A DNA stretch of 64,000 nucleotides from contig NC_030421.2 in NCBI RefSeq assembly GCF_001660625.3, positions 11,505,301-11,569,300 of the forward strand, read 5' to 3'. The first letter of the stretch is position 1, and each line of letters begins with the position of its first letter. This DNA is from Ictalurus punctatus. Its lineage: Eukaryota; Chordata; Actinopteri; Siluriformes; Ictaluridae. The position numbers and the translations under genes are program-made. Under the pieces are notes generated by a model that was given only the letters and a program-made list of their open reading frames with translations, was not told the origin of the DNA and searched no databases. Shown piece after piece: positions 21,334 to 31,620 of this stretch.

Positions 21334-24300
21334 TATCGCTGCTATTTTACACTTGTTATCAGCACTTAGCCCTGAGGCACCCCACCGGACGCTAATGGCT
21401 CCACAGTTGAACATATCACCACCTTAGCAGGTCACCCTTCATGTATCGGTCATAGCACTTCACCCCGCGATGACTAGTAAGCACAGGTCGCTCAGATCTC
21501 TTTCAGTCAATCCTACTTTCTGAAGGCCGGCCCCTGATGGCTCATACAAGAGGCCTCTGTTGGAGAATACCAGAGGTAGATGTTCTATGTTCTTATCAGT
21601 GTTTCTCCATGCTTGTATCGACGCATCGTTTACCGACAACCTACACTTCTACCTCTTAATTCTCCATGTTTCCTCCATTCTGGGCGCCACCACCACAGAC
21701 ACATCCATAATTAGGACCTCTTTCTCACTCTCGACTACCAGGTCCGGTTTGATAAAAGTCGAATTGGTATGAATTATCGGTTCCATCCAGATATTAGATT
21801 TTGTCCTCTTCACAAATTTTTCTGTCTGGCACATAACTCTGTTGTGGAGGGGAAAACCTGGCATCGTGTGTGATATCGCAGACCTGGAGTACGTGGTTCA
21901 GCATTTCCCGCACACTGCACGCACCATGACAGACGACATCCACCTCGTCTGTCGACAGAACACCACCTCGCAAATGTATCCCTCTGAGATGTAACCCGGG
22001 AAATACTCTCTCAGGTTTACGTACCCAGAGGTGGCTAGCTTTGTCGACATTGCCGATGGTCAACTCTCTACCATCGACTGAGTCACCCAGCTGCGCCGCC
22101 CATACCTGCTGGACCTTGCTTTTATTTGCGACAGTCACCCCAGCTACACGATATGGAAGATTGATCTGCCTTTCAATCTTCCCAAACGATTTTTGATCTT
22201 TAATGGATATGCAGAAGCTGTCTCTAGTGTTCAGAAGCTTCTCAAATCTTTTTTCCTGTGCAAGGGTCACTGATGAACTCGGGCAATGAATGCCTATACC
22301 ACCCTCCCAAATACATGAATGAATAAAGGCCAAGGGAGTGTCCTTGGGGAGCCGCAACCATCTTCTCACGCTCACCCTCACAAGGATATCCATCCTTTTG
22401 AGGGTGTTCCTATGAGCATTCCCAAGCACCAGCTCATGGGTCAGCTTCGGTAGGAGTTCTCATTATCTCCAATCTCTGAAATGGTTTTAATGGCGCCGCC
22501 GAGACCTCTTTCAGCATTTCATCCAATCTCCCCATATGTTTAAGGTTTACCTTCCCCTTCCAGGTAAGGTTCAGGCCCAGGTATTTCTGAACCGAGGCCA
22601 CCCCCATTGGGGCGATCACTCCATCCGCTGTCAAGAGATCCCTTGGTACCAAGACCAAACATTTCCTCTTCCCATCTTTTGCGATTGTAAGGCTTGCTGA
22701 CTTCTTGATTTTAATTCCCATTCCACGTCGCAATAGGGCTTCTTCCAAACCAGTTAGCTTCCCCTGCAGTCTTTCTGGTCTATCACCTGCATAAGCCAGA
22801 GCATCCACCTTGTTCCCGCCAAAGTCCACTCCGATGTCGGGCATCGCCGCCTTTACCACCCTGTCCATTGCCAAGATGAATAAGATTGGAGACAGTGGAT
22901 CACCTTGTCGGACTCCTCTCCCACATTTAGATGTAGTACCACCCAAAAAGATGGTTGAGTTTGCTTAGAGATGCTTGCGGTAGCTTAGAAATGGTCTTGG
23001 AATACCTCCCGCACCAGCTGCTTACAATATGGCATCATGTGAAATAGTGTCAAATGCCTTAGTCAGATCTAAAAAGGCCATGGCAACCGGTACAATATTG
23101 TCGTGGGTCCTCCTCATTATTGCGTGCAGAAGAGAACTCGCCTCCAGGCACCCATCCTTCTCTAGGAATGCGTACTGAAGAGGGGAGAACTTCAAGTTTT
23201 TACAAAGTCTGCGTGCTATAATTTTGTGGAAGACCCTAGTGATGGCCGACTTAATTAACATTGGTCGGTAGTCTCCCAGATGCGTTGGATTATTGGTCTT
23301 AGGTATAAAGACCACTGTCACTGATTTCAGTACATCTGGCAGCTCTTCCATCGCCAGTACAAAGTTCAGGTGCCTGGCCAATGAGGGTTGGTGCCATCAA
23401 AGCAGGTCTTTAATCTCAATTTTATCCATCCCAGCGACAGAGTCTCCCATCCCCCTCAGCGCATCCGCAACTTCATGCTCTGTAATTGGCTAAATAATCT
23501 CCCACTTTGGTTCTTCCAGCTCAGCCGCTTTGTCTACAGACCCCTCCGGCATTATCACTGACGCCCTACTGAAAATGTCCCTCCAGTACTCCTCTAGCTC
23601 CTCACAATGGAAGTCCTTACAAACATGGGACTCTCTCCATCAGCCATCCTGCACTGTCACCGCTGCATCTTTCCTCCTGATATTATAGAGACGCTGAATA
23701 TTAGCATAGCATGCCCTTCTAATCAGTTTCTTTGAGGGTAAGTTCTTCACCCTCTTTCTCCTAGGAGGCCTGGGAGTCCATCTTGATGGAAACGTCCTCT
23801 CTGCATGGGCATTCAGGGCTTGACTTGCCTCTTCTTTCCTAGTACTCCCCTCTCTAAGGGCCACTATGAAATCTCTCAGTTCTTCCACTCCCAAACTCGG
23901 ATCACTTAACATGCTGTAGGCCTTCTCAAGCAGCCTCCCTCACCATCCATCTCGGGGCACATCCCTGTAGCTGTCCACCTCAATAGGGAAGTCTTGTAGG
24001 GTATCTACTCTCACAGGGGAAACTGACTGTAGCTGTGCAGTAGGGCCCAAACTTAACAAGGAACTGGTAATGTCCTGGTAATTGTCCTCCTAGATGTGTC
24101 ATCACTTGCATCTTCCACTTGGGTGTTCCTACTTGTAACCGGTATGATCGGGGGTATCCACTCTAACATCTGCAGTCTCTTTCATAGGGCATCTGCTGTT
24201 CGGCCTTCAATCACTTTCTCCAATACGTTGGTGATCTCCTTCTTTGACATATCCTGTCTCCACAGGAAATCAGCCTGCCACAGGAGCTCCTCATCTTCCT

Positions 24301-24985
24301 CCTCCTTCATCCAATGTCGCCTTCCCGCCAGAACCTTTCTCTGGATCTTGCGAATGGGAGGAGACGGCTCGAGCGGTACCTCCTCCTACCTCTCCATCGC
24401 CGACTCATCTCTCACTCCCCCCTCTAATACTGGGCTCAGCCAAGATGTTGAAGCCGTTCCTTGACAGCTTCTAAACATCTATTTGGGAAATACTGTTTCA
24501 GCAGAGCCAAATGCTCCTTCTTCATCATCTCTTTACGGCAGGTGTTATTAGCATGTCTCAATAAGGTGCTGTCCTCATCCCTCGACCATACCAGTTTCCT
24601 CGTAGAGAGGGTAGCTAATCTACTTGCATTCAACTCTACGGGGTGTCTGTGATGTCTGTGCATAGCCACGCTCCGCACCGAAGGAAATTCTCTGCCACAA
24701 TCTGGACACACGTGGGTAGTCTGACAGTCACCATGAGTTAAAAAGCCCGCCTCTTCAACTATTTAGCCTCTGCCTACAACCTGGGCTCCAGAGGGGCCAG
24801 GTTTCCTTTTATTCCTTCTTTCTGTAACCAGCAGAATAACCCCTGGCCAGAAGGTTAGCCTGACCTGGGGTTGGCCTGGATTTTAGCTCGAGTGGCTCGA
24901 CATGAGCCATCGTCTCCAGTGGTCGCCACGAGAAGGCACCCAGGCTTGTGAATATGGCTCGTGCCATACCCATCCTCGCCCTGCT
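21334..24985 (-). mobile_element. R2-superclade non-LTR retrotransposon (restriction-like endonuclease LINE)
   Basis: About 3.65 kb on the minus strand, inserted into duplication copy B. AATTATT at about 21327-21333 and again near 24986-24991 is a candidate target duplication. The 5' end (right side) has a short leader and the 3' end (left side) a ~220-bp untranslated region with no long poly(A). The single ORF order of zinc finger, Myb-like, reverse transcriptase, Cys-His knuckle and restriction-like endonuclease defines the superclade. The clade (R2, HERO or NeSL-like) was not resolved. The site is not 28S rDNA. Confidence 0.8.
21640..24711 (-). pseudogene. R2-like LINE polyprotein, multiply frameshifted
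   Basis: Reading on the minus strand from 24711: a C2H2 zinc finger (CPDCGREFPS, then AMHRHHRH) and a Myb-like stretch (VWSRDEDSTLLRHA) at 24436-24711, which bind target DNA. A basic region lies at 23640-23912. The reverse transcriptase N-terminal half lies at 23022-23381 (TVVFIPKTNNP, GDYRP, FLDLTKAFDTISH). Next is RGVRQGDPLSPILF at 22434-22946 with the catalytic box reading AYAGD, where AYADD is expected (altered codon 22795-22797). The thumb (LRLPKDTPLAF) and Cys-His knuckle (HGACSVREMLNHVLQVCDITH) lie at 21794-22429, and the endonuclease (KPDLVVESEKEVLIMDVSV) at 21649-21864. At least five frame breaks and the lost Asp make it inactive. Confidence 0.85.
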
Positions 24986-25091
24986 AATTATTGGAAATCA
25001 ATTGTAGCATTGCTGTAGACACTACACATAGCATATTTAAATCCAGGTAAGCTGTAATCTTGGCCTAACATGTTAACCATTACATCAGAGA

Positions 25092-25093
25092 AC

Positions 25094-25141
<48 letters not shown>
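25092..25141. repeat. (GA)n microsatellite
   Basis: About 25 AG units inside duplication copy B. Copy A has only a short impure GA-rich run at the equivalent place, so this array expanded after the duplication. Confidence 0.95.
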
Positions 25142-25144
<3 letters not shown>

Positions 25145-25259
25145 AAAATGAGACAAAGTGTGAAAAGAGAGTAGTTCAGTTGCTTGACATTGATGGATAG
25201 CTGGCTTAGGTAAAGCCCTTTTATTGAGGAAATGAAAGTGCTATAAGAGTCAATAAACA

Positions 25260-26088
25260 TTATGAGGACTGGGGCACTAGACCTTGTCTTTTTTATTTCT
25301 TTCTCTTCCCATTTGTCCAGTTCATTCTTCAACGGCAGGTTTAACCTTCTTTCAACATAAATATAAACCTTGCCAGAGTTCATGATAAGATTTGTCTCTG
25401 TGTGCTCAAATAGCAAAGTTCTTCTATTTATCTGGGGGATCCAAAGTTGTCGAAAGTAAGATGAATTTGTGTGTGAATAGTATTGAATTTCAAATTATTA
25501 ATAACATTTTCCAATTATCTGTATAACTGTGGTCTGTGAGCCATTGGTCATTTATTTATTAGATGTCTACTTGGCCAGGGATTGACTGCTTTGCTGTTTA
25601 AAAATAAATAAATAAATAAAATAATTGATAATCTAATACTAGAATAAAAATGATTGTAGCATACAGAATCATAACTAACACTCTTTTATCTCAATCAATG
25701 GCAATTGATATTTTACTCTCCTACTTGACTATGTACTGTATAATGATGCACTTGTGATTATAATTTGAATGTTATATTGTTTTTATTCTAATAATTGATT
25801 TATATTTTACATGGTCTAAGCAGAAATTACAATTTAGATGTTGAACATGATTGGGGAAAAAAGCAGATGCATTAAATCTTTAGACATCAAGCAACATTTA
25901 TGCATAATAGTGGTAAAAGGTGGTTTTAGGCATTAACTCCACTCAGAAACACACACACACAAAAGATTCTATATATTCGAATCTCATTTATGACCAATTT
26001 AAGAGCCCTAATCAAATCAGTACATGAAGTATCTCTTCGGCTAAGCTATTTTTAATACACCTAATACCCAATGCAATCACCGTTAGTA
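25260..26088. other. Intergenic, nothing recognised
   Basis: AT-rich, including a short AAAT array near 25600. No gene seen. Confidence 0.4.
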
Positions 26089-26089
26089 G

Positions 26090-26790
26090 TGCATCCTTAT
26101 GCAAATCACCCATCTGCTTCAGGGAGTGCATTGTAGAATTAGAGGCGATGGAGTCCATTGTGAGCCTTATCACTTATGTCCGTCACTGGTTGAAAGCGCC
26201 TGCACATTTCCTCATCTTTTACTGGCCAGAGAATGGGATTTGGAGGGCAACAAAGCTTCAATTGTTGCCATTTTGTTGTCATCATGATCTAAAGGTGGCA
26301 TATTATTTCATTTGCCATCGTTAAACAGGGTACACAAAAGGAAAATCTGTGTGCTGCTGTCCAAGTCTGATGATAAAGTATGTCTAAAACAGGAAGTAAA
26401 TGTCATGAAAATAATAGGCATCTGAGGTAACAAGTGTTAGCATCAATGTCAAAAAAGTGATTAAACTCCTGAATAAATATTTATGAGAGAAAGTTTTGCA
26501 CAGGGGGTTTTGTGTTCAGTGTACAAAATTGGATTTAGTTATTACTTTCTGTGCCAATTGAACAGACAGCAATTAAACATGAATAACACGCTTTTCAATG
26601 CAGATTTACAATTGAAATTATTATTAAAGTCCAAAACCCAATTAAAAGGGCCTTGCAAGGAAAACCATGAATTAAACATTGTATTTGTGCAGAATTTCCT
26701 CATTGAGATTTTTATGTACTCCCTTTCGTTCTATGTAGGTGTACAAACATCTAGGTGGTATTTAGAAATATTCTTAATTCCGATTTAAAA
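26090..26790. promoter_or_regulatory. Candidate conserved non-coding element
   Basis: A stretch free of recognisable repeats, with the composition typical of developmental enhancers: an octamer ATGCAAAT at 26099, several TAATTA/AATTAAA-type homeodomain-like sites (26572, 26640, 26672) and balanced, non-repetitive sequence. This is a suggestion from sequence texture only; no comparison was possible. Confidence 0.25.
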
Positions 26791-26813
26791 TTCAGATTAA
26801 TAATACTTTTTAT

Positions 26814-26816
<3 letters not shown>

Positions 26817-26896
<80 letters not shown>
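26817..26896. repeat. (AT)n microsatellite
   Basis: About 39 AT units. Confidence 0.97.
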
Positions 26897-26901
<5 letters not shown>

Positions 26902-27284
26902 TTTGTTAATTATTTTGGAAATTAACTAGTTTCAACTGTTAGTAAGCTACTATGTCTCAGTAGCCAAGTGCTGAATTTTTTGCATAATGCACTGGAAGTG
27001 TACATAGAGAAATGGCAACAAGCTCATTTATTAAGATAACCTACCAATAACTGTATAATGAAATGAACTGTAAATTTAGCTAAATTATTTATATAGGGGT
27101 CCTCCATCTTTTTTTGGCCAGTGAACCCATTCAAAATTCTCACCTCCCAAACACCCATTTGATTTTGGGAATTAAAGGCCTACAAATTTAAAAATTCACA
27201 ACCTCCAAATAACTGCCAATTTAGTTTTAGCCTAAAGAAATTCAATCTCCATTATTTAACAGTTGATAGTAGTTAAAGATGGGA

Positions 27285-28960
27285 AATTATTTATAATATG
27301 GTGCCAACAATATAAGGATGGGTTTCCTGATTCGGAATTCGATGGAGTAGGACGCGAAGTTGGAGGCTCCTGTTGATTTTGATTAAAATTGTAATTAATT
27401 TGCGCTTTTAGGCGATACAATAGATTTTGACTTATTCTACTTTGTTTCCTTGTTTGCAATTTTAACTTTGTGGTACGTTAAAATGTCTGGAAAGAACACC
27501 AAAATCTGTGGTAGCATTCAGACTGAGACCAAGTGTGCGCACCGTGAGCGAGCCTCCTTCTCCCCCTGAATCCACATCGCCGAGCGGTGACCCTAACTTC
27601 ACTGCACTCAGGCTTGAGTTGCTGGCTTTACTGAGGAAGGACATCGCCGATATTTTTAAAAAGGAGCTCCAGAAGCTCCAGGAGACTCTCGGGGAAGCGC
27701 TGTTTACTATCCAGCTTGACCTGCAGGCCGTGAAAATACAGCTGGCTAGTGATTAAGTTGCTACAGATGCTACCATATCAGCACTGAAAGGTTCTGTTGG
27801 GGAAATGGATCACGCGCTCTCTGGTTGCACCGATGACATAGCTCACAAGAAGACTACTATCGAGTCTCTCACTGCGACCGTAACTCAATTAGAGAATAAA
27901 TGTGAGGATTTGGAGTCGAAGTCACGGTACAATAACGTTAGGATAGTGGGAGATTCAGAAGGCGCTGACACATGTTCAACTGCTGCTGTAGCAGCCTTGT
28001 TAAAGGAGGTGTTTGGTCTGGAGAAGGAGCCGGTTTTGAAGGAGCCGGTTTCCCACCGGACCCTTCAGCCGAAGCCCAAGCCTGGTGAACGACCACGAGC
28101 TATTGTGTGCAGATTCCACTATCACAGTGACTGTGTTGACATTTTTCGCCGTGCAAGAGAGTTCCAGTGGATTAAAGTGAGGGATTTGACCATCTCCGTT
28201 TTCCCTGACTACACAGCCAAGATAGCCCGGGCCCGGGCTGTATTTAATGAGGTTCAGCGTCAACTTCGTGGTATTGAGGGCACTCGCTATGGAATACTTC
28301 ACCCAGCTCGGCTTCGCATTACATATAACGGTGTTCAGAAGGACTTTATTTCAGCGGAGGAAGCAGGAGACTATGTTAAACTCGTGATATCGGGGTGAAC
28401 CGCATCACCTACACAGCAGAGTCTTTTTTGCTCTTCTTTTATTTTTATTTTTTGCACTTCCAGCTCTACCGAATTCGGATTTTTATTGAAGATACTGTCG
28501 TTGCATTACTCCACCTAGATTTTGTGGACTCACTCCTCTTAAAATTTACTTCTGTATTAAGGGCTTCTCTGTTTTGATGGTCTGACTGGGTTAGAGTTTC
28601 TGTTTATTTAATTTTATTAGTATTATTTCCTCGGCTTTACGTGCTACACTGTTATATTATTTGTTACAAGTCTTTAAAAGGTAAGGACATTATATTTATT
28701 ATTGTGTGCAGACTGTTTATCAGTCTTGGTAATTTTGTTGGTTAGTCCAGCTTACTCTCTGAGTTGTTTTCACATTGTGGACAACCTTTGGTTTTTGTAG
28801 GATACACTGCTGTCTCATTTGTTTATGGAGACTTTGGGTGTGTGGGTGTTTGGAGGATTGTGAGAGTAAGCAGAACATGCCAGTGCTTTGAAGGATGTAA
28901 TGTTATTTAATTGCGAATCTGTTTTTAGAGGATTTTAACCTAACATGGTGAACAAATTAT
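27285..28960 (+). mobile_element. L1-like LINE, 5' region with ORF1 only
   Basis: A ~200-bp leader, a decayed ORF1 (27483-28398) and a T-rich spacer of ~560 bp of the kind that precedes ORF2 in fish L1-like elements. No endonuclease or reverse transcriptase follows. L1 copies are normally 5'-truncated, so a copy keeping its 5' part and lacking ORF2 implies a later deletion. Confidence 0.7.
27483..28398 (+). pseudogene. L1-like ORF1 protein (RNA-binding chaperone), one frameshift and one stop
   Basis: The probable start is the ATG at 27483 (MSGKNTKI), with a one-base shift near 27505 into the main frame. That frame runs to 28398 with a single in-frame TAA at 27754-27756. An N-terminal Pro/Ser-rich part is followed by a predicted coiled coil (LEKCED-like heptads: TVTQLENKCEDLESKSRYNN). 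The RRM-like core starts at NNVRIVGDSEGAD and contains VSHRTLQPKPKPGERPRAIV. The C-terminal domain (ISVFPDYTAKIARARAVFNE and LHPARLRITYNG) ends the protein. In L1 elements this trimeric protein coats the element RNA. It is readable almost throughout, so the copy is moderately young. Confidence 0.85.
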
Positions 28961-29077
28961 ATTATAGAATTCAAGCAATTTTACTGGGGTTATCTCATAC
29001 AGTGTAGCAAGTAATAATCTGGAAAGACTTTGTAATATCACAGTCTAAAACTGGATTTAAAGAGAAGCAAATTAGTA

Positions 29078-29312
29078 AATGAATCACATGTAAATGAATC
29101 ATACGTAAATGAATCACATGAAAATGTATCACTTGAATATGAATCACATGAAAATGAATCTCATGAAAATGAATCACATGTAAATGAATCATACGTAAAT
29201 GAATCACATGAAAATGGATCACTTGAATATGAATCTCATGAATATGAATCACATGTAAATGAATCACATGTAAATGAATCACGTGTAAATTAACCATATG
29301 AAAATGAATAAA
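29078..29312. repeat. 15-bp minisatellite with 90-bp higher-order structure
   Basis: About 15.7 units of AATGAATCACATGTA and variants. Variant order in units 1-6 is repeated almost exactly in units 7-12 (for example ATACGTA in units 2 and 8, and CACTTGAA followed by TATGAATC in units 4-5 and 10-11), so a six-unit 90-bp block was itself duplicated. The 15-bp period keeps a frame open on the minus strand, but that frame is a product of the repeat. Confidence 0.95.
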
Positions 29313-29329
29313 TAAAGACAAAAAAAAAA

Positions 29330-29500
29330 AAGATGGGTTTCCTTTAAGTCTGGTTCCTTTCAAGGTTTCTTCCTCATGTCATCTCAGAGAGTTTTTTATC
29401 AGTTAGAGATAAATTTAAAATGAGGATATATCAGGATTTCTATAAAGCTGCTTTATGAAAATATCCATAGTGCTATACAACTAAAAATGGAATTTAATGA
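29330..29500. repeat. Dispersed fish repeat fragment
   Basis: The block CAAGGTTTCTTCCTCATGTC, ATCTCAGAGAGTTTTT and TGCTATACAACTAAAAATGG resembles a very common fish dispersed repeat 3' end. The family was not identified. Confidence 0.4.
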
Positions 29501-31137
29501 ATCTCGATAGATTCTTGTGAAAGTGTACATGCAAACCAAGATTTTTAACAAAGTCAAAAAGTGATGACCAAATTTTTAGTTAGATAGTTAGTTAGTTATC
29601 TTGGGTTAACATTTATAGAAAGGTGATCAGAAATGAAGGCCACACTCACACTACTGGGAAAGGGAGATGTAAAACCATGTAGAACTTGAAGAACATGCTG
29701 ATACCCAGGTAGCAGCAGCACATACTTCTAGGTCTGGCACACCTTTAAATAATAGCCAAGGGGTGGTGTACTGTTGGATATCATGGTAGGTGCTGGGCAT
29801 TAAGCCTGTCTGTACGCCTTGGTGATGATGTCCACTATTCATTGGTACAATCAATGCTTAGATAAGACATCCCCTCTGTGACAGGATCAGATGGCTGCCA
29901 TCCAGGCTAAATAATCCGGTCTACCGGGCACAGCAAGGAAGACACCGAGAGTCATCTGGCCTCCAATGCATGCAAAGCAAGCTTATCTCCAGAGCATGCA
30001 GTTCTCCCACTCTGTTTGCTGAAGTGATTGCTATCAAAATGGCAGGTTTCAAAGACACCCACTGCAGTTTGGCATCTTGCAAAGGCTCTTAAGCAAGGAC
30101 CTAAACAAGGCGGAAAATCCTATTAAACATAGAAGAAAGAGGCACCTTGTCTGTTTCATAAAGGTCGTCATAAGTTTATGAGAGCCCTATAGTGCTGTAT
30201 TATTCTGAGATGGCAGCTACATCTATTTTTGGGATTTCTGTATTTGGAATTTTGAAAATTGTGCAATGCACCCCAAGCTAAAGGCATACAATACCCATGT
30301 ACTAGGGAGTCTTGTCTTCAAGAGTACATTCTGGACTAATGGATCATAGTCATAAATTTATTTAAAAAAAAAAAAAAAAAAAGATGGAGAGAATGAATGG
30401 TCCCTTGTGTGAAGGAAAAAACAACTCCAGGCCAGAGCTGCATATTAGGGGAAGTCCAACTGACTTAGCAGATACAGTGAAAAGTGAATAGTATGTTAAG
30501 TGAAAACCACTCAGTAATGCTAGCAGTACTTAGCCACAGGCCTGCTTGCTGGCTAGACAGCTGGGGATGTGAAATTGGCTAACTTCAGAGACACAGCAAT
30601 AAATAGCATGTGGTACATATGGTGAGGGGAAAAAAACACTCAACCATGCTAGTAGCATGTAGTCACAGACTCTCTAGTTGGCTATACGGCAGAGGAGAGA
30701 ACACCAAAGGAAGAAAAAAAAAGTGTGTGCATGATCACAAAAATATATCCAGGTCATTCTCACTGTCCCTGGTAATATGGCTTTCCTTTCTTCACAAAAA
30801 GGCTTGATGTAAGGAAGTTAATATGAGGAGGAAAAGAACAAGAAAAACACATGCAAGCCAAATCAAAATTAACTCATGGATTAAGTAAAATATTAATAAT
30901 GCACACACCTCAGGCTCCATCCTCAGCATATTTTCTCCTGCAGTTCCATTTACGACATGAACCTTTTTATTCCAAATTTTATCTTTCACTAATCAAACCC
31001 TAGATGTCTCTGTAAACCCAAACTCACTAACATTTATTAGCTTTATTACCCTTGTCTGTAACATCTATTCATATTTATTATGGTTGCCATACTGAGCATC
31101 TGTGCCAGAAAAATATAAGTAATATACATGTCCAAGT
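29501..31137. other. Intergenic, nothing recognised
   Basis: A weak local duplication pairs about 30500-30565 with 30630-30700 (AGTACTTAGCCACAG versus AGCATGTAGTCACAG). A poly(A) of about 19 lies at 30364-30382. Confidence 0.4.
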
Positions 31138-31535
31138 GTGTGTGTGTGTGGGGGGGGGGGGTTCGCTCTTGTGTAAATTAATATAAAATCAACAGATGAG
31201 CTAAGACATCTCATTGGAGTGAAATTCATGCATGCACATGAGTGAAATTAAACAATAAATCTATTTCACTTTGTGCATTTATTGGTGTTTGTATATTAAC
31301 ATAAGGCTATGAGGGAGACAGAATTGTGTATACTGCCAGTGTGTGTGTATGTGTGTGAGAGAGAGAGAGAGAATGAGAGAATGAGTCTGACACTGAGATA
31401 ATAAGGGCATGAGGAAATAAAGTATACATGCAAAGGTATCATTACAATGTGTGTGTGCATTCTCCCATGGGTATATATGCTCCTCTGTGTGTAGGAGGTT
31501 AGTTATGGGTATGTAAATACAGTGTGTGTATGTGT

Positions 31536-31580
<45 letters not shown>

Positions 31581-31620
31581 TATGTGTGTGTGCACGCGTA
31601 TGTGTGTGTGTGTGCTGCCA
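31138..31620. repeat. Cluster of (GT)n, (G)n and (GA)n microsatellites
   Basis: (GT)n with a run of 12 G near 31138-31162, (GA)n near 31358-31371 and a long interrupted GT/GC/AT array at 31525-31614. The His-Thr frame on the minus strand is an artefact. Confidence 0.9.

Larger units (their letters stand above)
20770..25255. repeat. Local duplication, copy B, split by a LINE
   Basis: Left part 20770-21330 and right part 24990-25250 align in order with copy A at 18775-19640. Shared landmarks include GTGTTTGCATTAATTAGGAC at about 20850, TTTATTCATG at 20919, CTCAAAGCCTCGCATCC at 20930, TTTGGGTGTGATA at 21143, CAGAAAAGGTGTGT at 21264, then CTTGGCCTAACATGTT at 25060, the (GA)n run and TTGACATTGATGGA at 25179. 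The interruption is the minus-strand LINE. Confidence 0.65.

Noticed and set aside
29078..29312. CRISPR-like array
   Set aside because: Units are contiguous 15-mers with no unique spacers, in a eukaryotic repeat-rich context.
28995..29363. A 122-codon minus-strand frame with pentapeptide repeats that could look like a repeat protein
   Set aside because: The frame stays open because the minisatellite period is 15 bp. It runs into flanking non-coding sequence and has no start context or homologous family.
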